Shown here piece by piece: positions 36,601-42,500 of a stretch of 45,223 nt of DNA; position 1 is the stretch's first letter, and every line of letters begins with the position of its first letter. This stretch comes from Candidatus Heimdallarchaeota archaeon LC_2 (lineage in GTDB: Archaea > Asgardarchaeota > Heimdallarchaeia > Heimdallarchaeales > Kariarchaeaceae). The stretch spans positions 1 to 45,223 of the forward strand of contig MDVR01000012.1 in NCBI GenBank assembly GCA_001940725.1, given 5' to 3'. The position numbers and the translations under genes were made by a program. The notes under the pieces were generated by a model. It had not been told where the DNA came from. It did no database searches and worked only from the letters and a program-made list of their open reading frames with translations.

Positions 36601-39510
36601 AATAATATTATCAATGTAAATAGAGGGTTCAGTAGTCTCATTAATCGAGACGAATTTTTCAATGTATTCTTCGAAATGCTCATTCGTGCCGTCCGAATGT
36701 ATATTTACCCGGAGTTGCCAATCATTGACGGCCGGAGTGATGAGTGAAGAAATATCAAAGTAGATGGTTTGCCAACTATTTTGACCAAGATAACCAATGA
36801 AACCTGAGTTTGCATCTGAGTAGTCTAAATCTGTAAAGCCATTACTGGCACGGTAAGTCTTCATGTCAAAATCACCATACGTATCACTGTGTAACCAAAA
36901 GGATAAGGCATCCGCATTGGCACTATTATCATCTGCTGCTGGAAGAAAATCACGAGCAAGATATGTAAACCCAATATAATCTGCATTGGTGGGATCAAAT
37001 GGGATCCAAATGCCATAATCATTATCAATAGATCCGCCATCAGATGCACGAAGCTCCAGAGCGGAAAATCCCGCAAAAACCCTAGCCCGGTCTTTATCTG
37101 CCAAGATGGTATTTGTACCCGCACCCGTTACCTCAGTAATAGGAATACTGGGTATATTCTCGAAATCACCATTAGTAATAACAGAAGGCATCTCAGTCAA
37201 GGTTGTTGAATGTATATCCTGTATAACGGAATCAAAAGTTGACCTAGTATAATCACTTTTGTCATAGTAACGATTCAGATTTCGCTCAAAACCAGGTAAA
37301 GAGATACCATCGAAGACGAAATTATATAATTCAAGAGGTCGATTAACTGTATTTCTAGTAAATTTAATTCTATCAACAAAATTCCATACAATAGATATTT
37401 CAATCGGGATAACGTAACGATCAAGTGGTTTGTTTGCTGGTATAGTTACAGACCCAATAGCTATATCAGTACCTTTAGTTGTTTGAAAAACATCCAATAT
37501 GATTGCAGAAGGAGAAGGATTCGCTGCGGTGATATAGATCTTGGTTAAGAGATCATTATTTACAGTGAATAAATTGAAATTAGTTATAGATCCAGCTGAT
37601 CCTGTGAGAGCAAATTCATTTCTATCTTGGATCCAAGGATGCGAAGTAGTTGATATCGCAGATACAAAATCAAGATTTCCATTTTGACTGAAGTAAAACT
37701 CAAATTGAGTACCTGTATCTATTACAAATAATCTACTGGCGTCCCGAATATTTATTTCGTATGATACTGGATCAATCGAAAAAGATTGTTCTAAACTACT
37801 GTAATAGACACCACTTGATTCGTAATTATAATACACTTCGATACGTGGGTCCCATTCATACCAAGGTACTGATGGACGTCTGTCATCTACATATCTGATA
37901 TCGTAGAAATACTGTGTGTCCCCAAAAGTATCTCTTGTACCAATTGAGAAACCCATATTGGTATAATCCAAGGTGGAATCAGGCAGTATATCTAAAACAT
38001 ATGCATAGGAAGTTCCATCCCAGTAAGTTGTGTATTCACGATTCATTTCTGTGTAAATGTATCTATGTTCATCATCGATTGTGAATTCATTAACACTCAG
38101 TTCTCCATAAGCCCCGTCAAAATCCCAAATATTGGTACTACTGGGTAATATTGAATCTAACTCAAAATCTGCATAAAAATTCTCATTTGATAATGCATAT
38201 TGTACAAGAGGTTGGGAATTGTCAATCATATATGAAGCGATCTGCCCATCTTCTTCTGTAAGCAAGTAAGGCAGTACCTCGGTACCGTTATATTCAAAAT
38301 TAACCTCGCCTTGTTTTAATTGTGCATAATCATTAGCAAAACTAATCTCCTGTGATGCAACCCTTGGGTAATCCAAAACATTAGTTTCTATCTCAAAATT
38401 TAGTAAGACAAAATATAGATCATCAAAAGGAGAATACTCAGGAAAAGGAATAAGTGTCTCGATATCAACTTCAGCTGTGAATTTTCCAGTCATTCCCATC
38501 AGATAACTTACATCAATCTTTTCAGAAGAAGAGAAAGTATTCATGGACCCGAAATAATCAAGACCAAAGTCGGTCCAGCCAGTAATATTTGTTGCACTTG
38601 ATAAAACAGGAAAACCCTGTGGTATAAAATGGAATCTGTATTGCACCTTTGTCCATTTATCAATTTCACAGTCACAAGAGATTGCAGCCGCATATTGCAT
38701 AGTAAGTATCTGTGCATAGGGCAAAGCAATCTCAGTCCCAGCCATTGCAAGGGCATCGGCGTCAGTGAGATCAAAAGTATTGAATGTATTGATATCAAAT
38801 AATTTGAAGGCCCGAGTATTTAATCCGAAATCACTTGCGTAGAAAGTTTGACCGATATTTGTATTAATTATTTTATCCCCCTGTGTATTTCGTAAATACA
38901 TTTCATTGGTAATGGCCTTATCCATACCAAAAAATCGATCCATTGTTAGAGAATAAAAGACATCAGCCCATAGTTGAATTGATTCTACAGTTATTCCACT
39001 ATCAATTATTACCTTTAACGATTCTTCTCCGGCACCCTCGGTAGCTAAAGCGGTAGCAGCAATATTTGTACGAAAACCAATAAAATAATCAGCAACGTTG
39101 ATTGGGGAATTACCCGTATCTCCCATAGAAAGAAGTTGCATTCCTTGAGTTGTCAAGAATCTAACCTGGATCCTACCATTTCCTCTGATAGATAGGAGTA
39201 ATTCGCTTTCTGCATCCCAGCCAGACAAATCAAATTTTAGAATAGCCCGGTTGGAAGTTACGGTTGCGGATTTGTAATCCTTATCAAAGGTTCCGTCCCA
39301 GTGTTCCAGATTGGTATTCCAATCAAAGGTCTCATTTATAAAATAATCGTGTTCTGGTACCATTAAAGTATTGAGAGTTGGACTCTGTGGCAAATCGGCC
39401 ATGGATAATCCGAAGATTATCACAAGTGCCATCATTGCGGTGATCATTTTCTTTCTTATTCCAAGAGGAATAAGGATGTTGGGTGTGTTTGCGTGTTGAT
39501 TGCTTTGCAT
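15622..39510 (-). CDS. Giant secreted/surface protein, 7,962 residues, with beta-module stalk, NHL propeller and helical toxin-like C-terminal region
   Basis: One uninterrupted frame of 7,962 codons. Residues 1-38 are a signal peptide (RKK, then MITAMMALVIIFGLSMA). Residues to about 5,490 are beta-rich: repeated jelly-roll/CBM- or LamG-like modules that often close with an 'I.IdnI..Y' strand (for example YIDNIIGYSG, AIDNIKFYTI, VIIDEITL), and a six-bladed NHL propeller at about 2,220-2,492. Asn-X-Ser/Thr glycosylation sites are plentiful. From about 5,490 the protein turns helical and includes hydrophobic stretches near 5,748 and 6,340-6,375, a FIPGFGD module at 5,997-6,003 and an E6746/D6771/E6799-V-K6801 nuclease-like motif. 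There is no C-terminal membrane anchor. The start may alternatively be M22 (39447). The gene lies three bases after the stop of the upstream giant gene in the same frame. The architecture suggests a giant adhesin or contact-dependent effector; the function is inferred only. Confidence 0.9.
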   Translation of the reverse strand: MQSNQHANTPNILIPLGIRKKMITAMMALVIIFGLSMADLPQSPTLNTLMVPEHDYFINETFDWNTNLEHWDGTFDKDYKSATVTSNRAILKFDLSGWDAESELLLSIRGNGRIQVRFLTTQGMQLLSMGDTGNSPINVADYFIGFRTNIAATALATEGAGEESLKVIIDSGITVESIQLWADVFYSLTMDRFFGMDKAITNEMYLRNTQGDKIINTNIGQTFYASDFGLNTRAFKLFDINTFNTFDLTDADALAMAGTEIALPYAQILTMQYAAAISCDCEIDKWTKVQYRFHFIPQGFPVLSSATNITGWTDFGLDYFGSMNTFSSSEKIDVSYLMGMTGKFTAEVDIETLIPFPEYSPFDDLYFVLLNFEIETNVLDYPRVASQEISFANDYAQLKQGEVNFEYNGTEVLPYLLTEEDGQIASYMIDNSQPLVQYALSNENFYADFELDSILPSSTNIWDFDGAYGELSVNEFTIDDEHRYIYTEMNREYTTYWDGTSYAYVLDILPDSTLDYTNMGFSIGTRDTFGDTQYFYDIRYVDDRRPSVPWYEWDPRIEVYYNYESSGVYYSSLEQSFSIDPVSYEINIRDASRLFVIDTGTQFEFYFSQNGNLDFVSAISTTSHPWIQDRNEFALTGSAGSITNFNLFTVNNDLLTKIYITAANPSPSAIILDVFQTTKGTDIAIGSVTIPANKPLDRYVIPIEISIVWNFVDRIKFTRNTVNRPLELYNFVFDGISLPGFERNLNRYYDKSDYTRSTFDSVIQDIHSTTLTEMPSVITNGDFENIPSIPITEVTGAGTNTILADKDRARVFAGFSALELRASDGGSIDNDYGIWIPFDPTNADYIGFTYLARDFLPAADDNSANADALSFWLHSDTYGDFDMKTYRASNGFTDLDYSDANSGFIGYLGQNSWQTIYFDISSLITPAVNDWQLRVNIHSDGTNEHFEEYIEKFVSINETTEPSIYIDNIIGYSGSLDHDIVSIDAFLSAGVNRLEISGLSDSIYTDGGVIHPMYKIGLRPLGSDVPFNMKGDVIRFINEGTNRAGVSFELDNSGKYEIGIFWDIEIDQTGMRFELFKIFNVAPGSSANAGAFDYAGGARYDGFDAVFDATGSEITHSSGPFTEEVGYSRSIFKNVYRNGIFNFFEDKTFNMDLASNNPSYTNNLNTYKQTDLVSDIHTDLSQWGMGSVTSGIPYDTYGLNATTDPSFDRLILFATSSSPSGSVSYTLPSIEAYDFDLNITDIGWHVYSNDDFKLSISIFSGDTRIVEYGIIDRWIGSNPIEFFNYLGAESLTDSNNFLFENSGKFLNIRSSNNSITIQSNIGSETTMFNSSSILAPTHIVVSFESDSSTVGAGFSTSTNFHLGEINYTIRKAPAGTNLANQEYMYSDGGVGGTVQVSPVSAKEQALTNYNDADNSPSEDSKYYDGDLENRAGKISNKNEDMVRLEWASGRTDLRVGDAFYAYTQQDAAGGNDDMVVCPYNTVTTIATGNCLVLYDASGTGTTPAFTITQGFLDDLADLGSDNFAVRYFAVEAWGSDYVLRTGLYPSEFWGIFTQGANTSIVQNGLSAPNYPFYSNAAASTFTQYLFNSGGVTSMDVGQYNATTANDIFHVGSWYYQISDQSADEVFIYASDINGDFDPGDKVLMTYNGLTNPELWPVNQWIYISSIITISASHQEELFVHASITNKVGSYTLGSPVFINLNSDLTSTDTAGGVRTLESYLGGNYLITESFNSTVYPFLQLTIPFGSMIGGLWQLELSDSTNYYYYDLHEGFNRINIDLLVSHASGLLNTIRLIAPIDSYSRITIEEFQIYTIEGATFSYSGTASIDSFFWVENGALHYSLAGGSSEYYEYDTIITFDVSTTSEFGDWNTLVSPFYDVGTSTATNGRLKMIYEYTDLDNGGERSSSVYLNRDRWGAYAPYGRYGNLWDVHEPLVWDSDCFCFLPGPRVIDTNKNLNQVSWSTSGPGYTFGVIDGFRMYSIAGAHINAWKTLDAGGTWFFNTMSRWDSMYAEDGRLMVASSDSSGLFIEFDDFYVGNSRFLDFDYSTIIDEGINNPILYFTTNGIQNEYPLDAAFDNIRKSFDLVPSNSYNRLELVVHGGDVIAIDNIKFYTIAGWDFSGMDENDTVSLGTIDNSIIMYDRFLKGEFGVLDLINYLNSFNPNKAISQTIQPNLDKGWFNGFYNGLEDMNSDVFLSRSEGGPSEDYRSSILLSGGINDQSIELSLKWGSYGTGNGQFTTARDVAVDGAGNIYVSDTALMNIQKFDKYGNFLLQWGSWGYDDGQFRGPFAIAVDKAGTVFVADTTNYRIQKFDSNGNFLLKWGSIGSGNGQFKLPQGIAVDNAGNVFVVDRDNSRVQKFDGEGNYILQWGSFGSGDGQFDLPFGITVDQKGDVFVVDNDNFRVQKFNNSGYYLLQFGSLSSPRGITADSSGNVYVVNDQSATTGITKFNSTGGILFEWGSYGANDGQFMSPWGVAVDEEDNVYVVDTLNNRVQKFKYTLDPVKTSSFSLSIPGLSTNNGRYLKLRLRVQDIGEGYIKSISSSINTNPFWVGTPGLYSIDTNWQTVVIDLASSPILSQMSWLNAGSLNIEFETNQLFNPISVLEIDYIALNSYPGNTIVFDAYDIDNIYASDLIRDGEYVGEDIIDNYYRASSWYLEGCACNGPQSIVADPTFTPTTKNIGLNNFQTIELMIRGSSDASEYEFYADKGLPSEIYLGHLSSDWNIFRFDTDSFSGQFPEFSLGKFDGSYIQTAVNPYFEIAYIELDDKIESLSSAEDISENWIADYNTIDAPILSSGYVTYPANGASTAMFIDTIMNPAIFNSFNYFDITLRYDALLVGEQFTLFDLTTDQYTVAIPIENIEASDTNSHTVRVDISNYNFLSYPRLGIIHGGGVVIPIGTFVEIFEIELSNDNLYDGFDNVQKIRTDRSDLSLEPVQTIQPEGINYISTSYIPVYDPSQYDSLYIELSATYNFDAKIDIVVYDSNDTETVLDYDLTDTNLFTGTFGPKRNGLLIPLVDEAWFSAEYFLLVFRNDTYYISDINVNTINIHSLTLVNMNDHMYNTNIYSLMDTYSDLQFSSSDTFSTSLYAPVGRDNTNALLLRTDGSDGSVGSYKNYIYADNYTLSFYYKNVASNSGEVLRVHLNETGSPTLTYYDFDLITASNKFIHVTLDITLNGLISLNGISNSPVMFEILDNDGAETVVIIDEITLTRDNLYTRLDVGENIIGVESMPFMDLVVSPKESGITLDMQEMDGSSIVKVIFDPVNKLVKVENSTYSEIILNFWSPLLTYRINIVSQPDSVDVGVWEASTIRQDKKLYTTFIAMPTIGEKQFIGSPILTNGTMPHIEYIFLENAGLRSGVEVAGFFEIGSGKIYHSTADYDDSFYLVHASGERLPVLDYSITFDFLRTTGSLIFESSGVILEIDDLGITLNGDPYPVIADQGKIIVEKQGSSITIWYNSAAIFVTNVAESAKPVEFHGFGEYLIFDVTIQFVKQTITESSYLELRGNDIIISPTYKLDLSQSTHLEIFTSLGKLEFTTDIETSPTIIDGNVNIDLSSYLWTTSTYERTFNFKVPAPPADPVVYFSGYLTSYEMQASSFQANGLDRDQRLSISGGFVDGIGLTGTYEGPVRATKVSGDLTYLMYEQPVKDVNRIATTFSIDLDDALQESYDVETDTWSTIRLVLRSNGVYEDFIEYQFKYWNISDSSHYKVPIPGLPSKYTIEKSFDYHFQAFYERLTYGSNYGANSVTFERKSSRLDIGWFDVFWGDEARARDIINTVSNGMADWGNSGFASSVLNHNGRSEDNWHTLDVYSNGDEYKIYFDKQYLDTTTYEMGWGFQSGGSIVDFSVSNWITSKMTGVAMSHGGMVRDYSVHEGSLLTPVGVNVTGDFIVFKDGIHLLPKENYDVRLETDASWAPTDITGVSVLIIPPDISPYMQTGDESSYTEFGLVNLSTNDYFAIALGDTTEGSVNYDPLMHVIQRVGSNTFLSAFGTEIDNNVTDPLTIEIDFSNIIGPNLTLPEISFYSELYARNVNNSVVVQAPIDPTNLYTIFISTRNTPLILKELHITTFKTILDQSGSEEISVLESSGNFPTYTLIGQETNSAKLSGTDYLRTQVELTGITNGSVGYAVDIAVDSPSSGWAFIDFGDYPINGIRIGIDATNQNLYSTINEGGSTTGGEIIGEYIVGSFVNIVLDYNYESENITINVKGKNLNYNYTSSTTNLNWVPGEIIEFYVHTLALDQSLNEAAYIDNLLLPGFEIETFPVATASDKYYDYIDTRDFIIERQKDAGDRYLTVTMRSMSEYNEAALIVNGETVGKKAIPFSEYGTYYPITFYIPENVDTSHLTMISIETEYTARVANLGFMTKLIPEELMVAEGSTDSADGAYYTIRDFDSADFPGSYSTAGDTITNSGGDGVFCSGFTQAIAANGELSFQPLEGDTDVWIDGNINRDAIDYELYFLEEGVETCQNIGPTFPITNANIHDGHTERPELSILNIEHSGDGFWVVVKVKVLRDITSGSTTEGAFYDLYLIIKIDDNPPHSQITDDFLYENDLNFYDKEFGFLGQRTESWIDIPGLEGLIGNYSINDHDLDTSVEADYGFYKVSMSSADFTSINLQSLTADFVVSMDALMIETNQLGSNTWGSLYELNLIDRFRRKNIVFEGFGVDSDIMTPYSGAFQGLSQITFMSEDSYTLKEIALVKDPTALQFLPAEGRDVSYFNGISSWQKTYTDRSGNINLERTVTTDQNRYDMVMVSTYIESSTFTDAYITISSNLPSVVYLDSAFIGYTRSISTTNISEFKFYSYIPTGKSRLLILAWSPKISTDLWSIGFTVTTDTAVNLNLDAESMPGLIEYEGDTYIDTMTISDELFNPYVSTLTTEEVEVQPQTLDPQVQQWCDSRMPGSTGYVKCQDLMATSRTVVHKDSRLDESALAIKQELKRFSNILPLPGQDYTLDGPDQVSARLRIAALALPEVDEENKLPTFNLGGILSNNLDLSSEEEIEGYMLATTSILLPHSTVSDRFRVRIYTKDIYSIASIIVDQYQIYYEADLLFGNSGWRMRYLKNNYGESIDSSTWENVNVSTFTKLADENLDIESKDGSGYIDIMIPSYSGIHQLSIAIKTYHYDYNPDDSLAERFLNGLQKLKGYIAEEIYDGALDFSIMVGKESGDKFADNAYALVEPVKYDPMNYKNVVRSIPSLDTSGEGGERFAPLNRNIDGAKDSYGSWIIDSNGIAHHKSERIIGFRAAEGYCSVLPGASKAGVIYTLITIDKGTPQQAMTVVQTWINDAGIRDEWELSSSSVSIRPDGSIATEEGQILDQLVTLSYSPTDSRRDNFVSLNEFGIEIHSTDLGYSISLPQDANVKAVDSRGDSIYLNDSTQLTTNEFQSQNIGTELSSAWLYSIDGNNLPSVPNSVNVDASSISGLSLTGSYSNPAYSSQYPYIVFDLEDGTSGILYTDQSMMWILTPDNIEYNYYLHSGTLNIELLDYGMIRHFTSDIIYDSFSMASYKTENLVVKGAFEDKSIAIVAALAMANLDPGYLEIMNLGNALWNKVQKIKGKDASSAWGKFESNFGNFAPVGALIMSVEFVDGVVKPFVTEIWNGVWDGGNIFSGIDEALEGMVANTCTFALSVFAKAIDVIVAGYKYLKDKIMDLLGGPLKWLWNQVTDKVESLMTFFDTLTNGVNDMANAMTFELVDRTFDISAPPRPDDIIYEGQMLSLFNKYIGSNEPDNRAVDDFSAGQSTIFDRVGWLKEFLIYVDMVNKSVRQFAFLTFWALLLGSAIGFGHELPELFPSNNHEELATSKFEDYLPTRYLSNQLLQIDRPFAAFGEGESAQRMKTFMIENLAKSMGWSVGYDDAPLGFDPYDPEHNFHNFDILARREKGSTVWLYFMALEDLRIPITLPIVFQQLTIEVIRNVVDTVLDGWGIEANIIDDIMKLISNANIGIVITAGQEWGIVGIDLFIGDSPIAGENNEATDGFGRKTGGKKFPLDIGITEEFYIFLIEMAVNFIPGFGDIIGLFQDVRDFMFGDTMFDRVIGMAMIIPDLFALGPTQVGADAAKKGIKNVFEMSDELVKATSVSKIPSGLGKLGEVLENIVNKVNRVDLDSVSTVTKPKSNIKSGIGEAIFSPYSIFKSIFSGDSGTKMLKNQDTVVTNIRADGLSEAQHSGIMLRAFGPDAVDKAALAELSRIEKMVVDNSRIKFANEFDEFKRSSFKADGLSEDAIQIHKDNYVNEQILDNVEFQEELDNVYVFKDEYMETAEKYYRINGLERAEAVELLNTGSLHTIQETGHGVGYFEREVAQDILRRELMDSTKLRVDSINAATREHFGSRFVPISENKVLSPIASLFKSIFKSFYVKPFEILASIAKFILQMVVNVGQFIKRIFKAEDSKFIKETGETNKLFKLKKSKAQKIGGTPLDEFIEKADAEWYKANQIVLGARKRSDDMLAKLIACDPFKISALSLNNANGFCEALIKTADTHYLFALFGVNRKEVHLLLSQMRISDPEQFVIYRQLWKFTGTTNANDPDSISRIADAVVIRGTGTLGTPDLKRLKTFLFQLSLLQDTNFKVKISDTQLDTFVDLYKGMTRDRARFINQDDPRTMINKLITYTDIPQQIKPVPTKVEYDTTDPLFIKTKQYFKDGDLDSKLINRIGWEKLIIEEKLKVGWVYVKKLEAKFGEFMDTSIAIEAQLVEKLHTQLNGAYRDYLKAVKYSRTGAVFNTRTYSMISEVEAALEAAKFHRDVLRAHILHSSKLGIGELGAFKEADKIIKRSLYLNPQGQSFDMLIAYRLPVEDGSGNWIESGEFIVMPGEVKSTRKILSPTSASDNPYLYANKGYGKHFAGSVVDEWTKSKLHSRFVQMAIDRHNFDEDTSVLLATALSNRISNSAEALALYIVDSSDNLVKKAMTVPTSVESIIPGTNEFFEESLYSTPYSFIFKDYNGRVRSLQIDIVSYYELITLSRDPVTKKARTLAELEGVPLPRVFNGPTHAPLEIPNENGDGNVKTMADLYRTLKSAEQQTGKHRFVPDRAFYRESDQGGQNPRFGYDVDQVVVDTKTSLIEYTPGSYTPPTYPTKTGAKNVQGNEYQITSFIYPDKKEATNLVSIKFHLRPGTSHTSSELLESGRVPFRVTEVNSKTFPWLYMNGQTPNMETMFKHALEDQKHMNKRTMDYINMQYPDPDNPGKMLDGRHITLYSIPGSRGASPADFLAMMLTSNPKTTRAGKSTEWTFPYLKKVNDNPLDDVWATETMFFGLPLTREEAAYSLIHRITSDLQNDFYYYGAVGIGVDMPTEYTKTLLAIRRSIVPPANIKLTVLSPEPIDLSYLGAQHTDSTDFGYRVIANELANSPSDLEAYLKQFSEFLTAEQQKAIVNWLARPDGYRTAVNSGIVDDTWDGFVKWLKYDTPRPNPKSLKLWIPKRGIMPRFRSFENWLEGDLFNALKNTKDLRNLLADTPWLRKTNEALIDIIATRLKPILVDIIGGAALLNSEPETAYEEVYSSMTLGDVGEFIDMRREPHLQINALLENELYQREALGAMIRDVTVDEYDTQIQSIRNYIISELPEKTIMTFDILGNETANIAYSLDITHQYYGQQFSFTIDLAKNLTSFWVFEDNQNITRPLIVDGYWNPDVFVNSALSQSEADQINSGRIPRPNFLNKDDPLNQLKHIMNYYALVSQLDGMLGMDIMFDIFAQMGEDMGSSQIEAVINRYGDIVDHATFLSNPIMIYNTESKNNETWIDFLDEVVLAASKDMVRSANPFKNEAGTKMMIADVVQQEYKYRDHTSQHYNLVNAEISRAKRLLDSELGRLFFNDQTGYNPTYDEFFPTYDIEADEYIINFSATNFVDISFSNLFSSFNKVNTGDSADRNGATNLAIHNLFGSGQTEIVHPFLVMQNNENLRHLFEDYYTDLGLVSPNNGWKDSIGITWKFPFVHFGLRDDYGEPPWIANYYFDALTNPNYLYRPGGTLIVQRAYDKIIVS
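19085..19300 (-). other. Candidate PD-(D/E)XK nuclease motif in the giant protein
   Basis: Residues about 6,737-6,809 contain GIGELGAFKEADKII (E6746), QSFDMLIAYRLP (D6771) and FIVMPGEVKSTRK (E6799, K6801). A helix-borne Glu, an Asp at the start of a strand and an E-x-K on the next strand with spacings of 25 and 28 residues is the layout of PD-(D/E)XK nucleases of the HJR/Mrr type. If real, this would be a DNase-like effector within the helical C-terminal region. A fold prediction would be needed to exclude coincidence. Confidence 0.45.
21316..21528 (-). other. Pre-toxin-like hydrophobic module (FIPGFGD) in the giant protein
   Basis: Residues about 5,995-6,065 read VNFIPGFGDIIGLFQDVRDF, then a helix with IGMAMIIPDLFALGP and ADAAKKGIKNV. 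The order 'FIP..GD ... helix ... P ... aKkg.K' resembles the pre-toxin modules (PT-TG class) that precede the effector domain in bacterial polymorphic toxins. This is recognition by pattern only; the family has not been seen by me in an archaeal protein of this kind. Confidence 0.45.
32030..32850 (-). repeat. Six NHL repeats forming a beta-propeller in the giant protein
   Basis: Six consecutive repeats of about 45 residues with the consensus WGS.G...GQF..P.GiAVD..GNvyV.D..n.RvQKFd..G. are visible, from KWGSYGTGNGQF to VDTLNNRVQKFKY. The fifth is shortened (FGSLSSPRGITADSSG). NHL repeats fold into a closed six-bladed beta-propeller, usually a binding platform for protein, carbohydrate or nucleic acid. 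The position is about residues 2,220-2,492. Confidence 0.93.
39397..39510 (-). other. Signal peptide of the giant protein
   Basis: Residues 1-38: a polar lead, basic R19-K20-K21, a hydrophobic core (about residues 22-35) and small residues S36-M37-A38 before the likely cleavage site. A second in-frame ATG at 39447 (M22) would give a more conventional short signal peptide, but without its basic residues. Confidence 0.75.
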
Positions 39511-39513
39511 ATT

Positions 39514-42500
39514 TTATAACCCCCGATAGGTGACAGCGTAGATGTCACTGTTTCCAGCAACGTCAACACTGACGATTTCTATATCAACATTTGAAGCAAT
39601 TGGGAGTGCGAATTCATAGTATTCAAATGTCGTTTCGTTCATGGTAAATTCAAACCATTCTGTACCTCCATCAAGGGAGTATCTTAGTGTAACCGATACA
39701 ACGAATTGTTCGTCGGTTATATGTGCAACAAGTGTGGGCGATTGATTCTCCACAACATCTGCATATAGATCACCATAGGGTAGGGTAAGATAGAAATAAT
39801 CTTCCGAACCATGAGATCCATCAGCACCATTCATTTCTGTCGGCGCAATTGTCAGTTGTGTCTCATTCAAGAATGAGATTTTTGCGATGAGATTATCAGA
39901 CTCATATTTGCTTGCTGTTTGTACAAATGCATTTGATGCAAACGTGTAATCTAATGTTAGTGACACATTGAAGGAGGGGGCACTGCTTATAGCAGAACGA
40001 ACCTCGAATAAATCACTGTAATTACCTTGTTCAAATGCAATATAGGCTACATTTTCAGGTAATGGGTAATTGAAAGTAGCATTATTTCCATCCTCCAATA
40101 TTATTTTGAATGAAGTGTCTGTACTTTCGTTAATTCTTGAATGCACTGCATAATTTGCTTCATTATACAGTGATTGGGTTGAGGTGAATATTGCAGGATT
40201 ATTCATTGTCTGATTGAAAACTACCTCAATAAATGATCCGGAGACATTAAGCGACCCTACCTCGATATACTTATCATCGAGTATGTATTTACCTTTCTCA
40301 AAGACCATATAGTTTACATAAGTGGCATTGATAATTCCGTCATTATTAATACCTGAACCATCTTCCACCTGTTTTATCCAAAAACCGGACCGACTAACAT
40401 TGTAAACAATTGGCTGTTGTGAATCAATAGATCCAGAATCTCCGACAGTATTTACTGTGTGACCAGTAGTGATTACAACAGGATCAATGAAGAAATTGTC
40501 GAAGTAAACAAATCTGGAATAATTATCGACCAATACAGATCCTGATTCACCAATCACAGATTGCTTCAAATAAGTTGTAACAACTGGTCCTGACAGATCA
40601 GACGGCGTATAACTACCTTCATGATAGACATAGTTACCAATGATATCGTAAGCTTCTACAAAGTATTCAACAAAAGAGTTGAATGGAAATGCAGGAATAA
40701 TGAAATTATAAATAGATCCAGTGGGAGTAACAAGTGTACTTTCCCAATCGCCACCTTCTGATCGGTAGTTAATTGTCACATTACCCATAGTACTATCAAA
40801 ATCAGTAATATTGAAATTGAAAACTGTAGAGTATTTGTTGTTTCCAATTATCGTCTGATCTAAATTATGTATAACTGGAGGACTCTTGTCCTCTATAGCG
40901 AATTTTATGGAATGATCGTCACCTATGATCAGGTGGTTATTATTTTGATCCCATATATCAAACATTAATGATATATTATCATGCGTTGAGTAAGGTCCGA
41001 ATTGCAATCTAACTTGGGCGATATCCAAGCCTGTAACAGGAGGTGTAGCGGAATAAACCAATTGTGAACTCCAAGCCCCATTTATACCCAAAGTTGCATT
41101 AATATCAGAAAGTGGAACTGATCCCCAATCGGTTCCGTTGATGATGGTCTCAGAGGTGAAAACAACATCGATAATAGTTGGCTCAAAAGTATTGGGTATT
41201 CCCAACGGAGTGACAGAAACAAGATTTGGTGCCAAATAATCATCGACAACTAGAGTACCAATAACTATAAAGGCATTGCCAGCCCCATCTACCGTTGTAA
41301 TATTATATTGTACCTGATTATACAAGCCAAGCCTTGCATCAAAATAGGTCCTAGGTAGAATTGTGTCAAATGCCCAAGTTTTGAATAAAGTATAATTGGT
41401 ATAGGATGTCTCGGTGACATTTGATATATCGAAATATTGTGATGAAAATTCCACCCAACCAGATTCATAATGTTCAAGTATTACTTTTATAGGATCCTCC
41501 TCAATATATTCGGGTATCAAAACTGCCTCATCAGAATATCGGAAAAGACTGATCAACGTATGATCAAACCCAGTGCCATTTTCAGCAATGTTCACTGATA
41601 TTCCATCAATAATAGCATATTCATTATTTGGAGTATCGAACGTTATAGCAACATCCGGAGGCCTTGTATCAACAGAGACTGTATAATTAAATGTCTGTGT
41701 AAATCCATTACCGAAATAATCATAAATATACAACTCAATTTCTATTATTGACAAGTAAGAATAAGCGGGAAATTCATAGAATATATTGTGAGCATTAGAT
41801 CCGAGGTCTGTGGTATAGAAAATACCCCATGCACTCCATTTATCTTCATAGCCCCCTGGTAACCATGGATTCCAAACTCGATATTGCATATAACTTGAAG
41901 AATTCATATACGAAATGTCATAGATACCTATATCCAATGTGGGACCAATCGAGTTATTATAAGGCCCTGAGGTAAAGAAGTAATTAGAATAAACTGGATC
42001 AATCCCATCTTCAACCAGAAACTGGAATGTCTGTGATGTTCCTTTATTGCCCATATCATCATAGGCAATTATTTTATATGTCATGAAATCATGATATTTA
42101 GAACTAACATTAAATGAAATATTCCAACTATTTATGTCAATGTAGGCGAGTGGATATTCAGTTGATTGTGGAATGAACTTTTGAATCTTTTGGCCTGCAG
42201 CAGAGTAAATATTCCTAGATGTATCTATTGCCAATCCTCGTAAAGTTATTGACGTATCAATGCTTTCCCATTTTAATATAAACAATCCCGAGTTGTCAAA
42301 TATTTGGATTCGCCGAGTTAAGGCATCGGACACATATACAATATCTGCATCATCAATTGCAATGCCGTAAGGTGAAAGGAATTCCCCATCATTGATACCC
42401 GTAATTCCCCATGATAAGATGAAAGTTCCATTACTGTCGAATTTCTGAATACGATCATTCCATGTATCAGCAATGAAAACGTTACCTGCTGAATCTGTGG

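Noticed and set aside
16000..39000. Many plus- and minus-strand open frames of 60-220 codons inside the giant gene
   Set aside because: They lie in other frames of one continuous 7,962-codon frame with clear protein features, and their translations are low-complexity and show no motifs.
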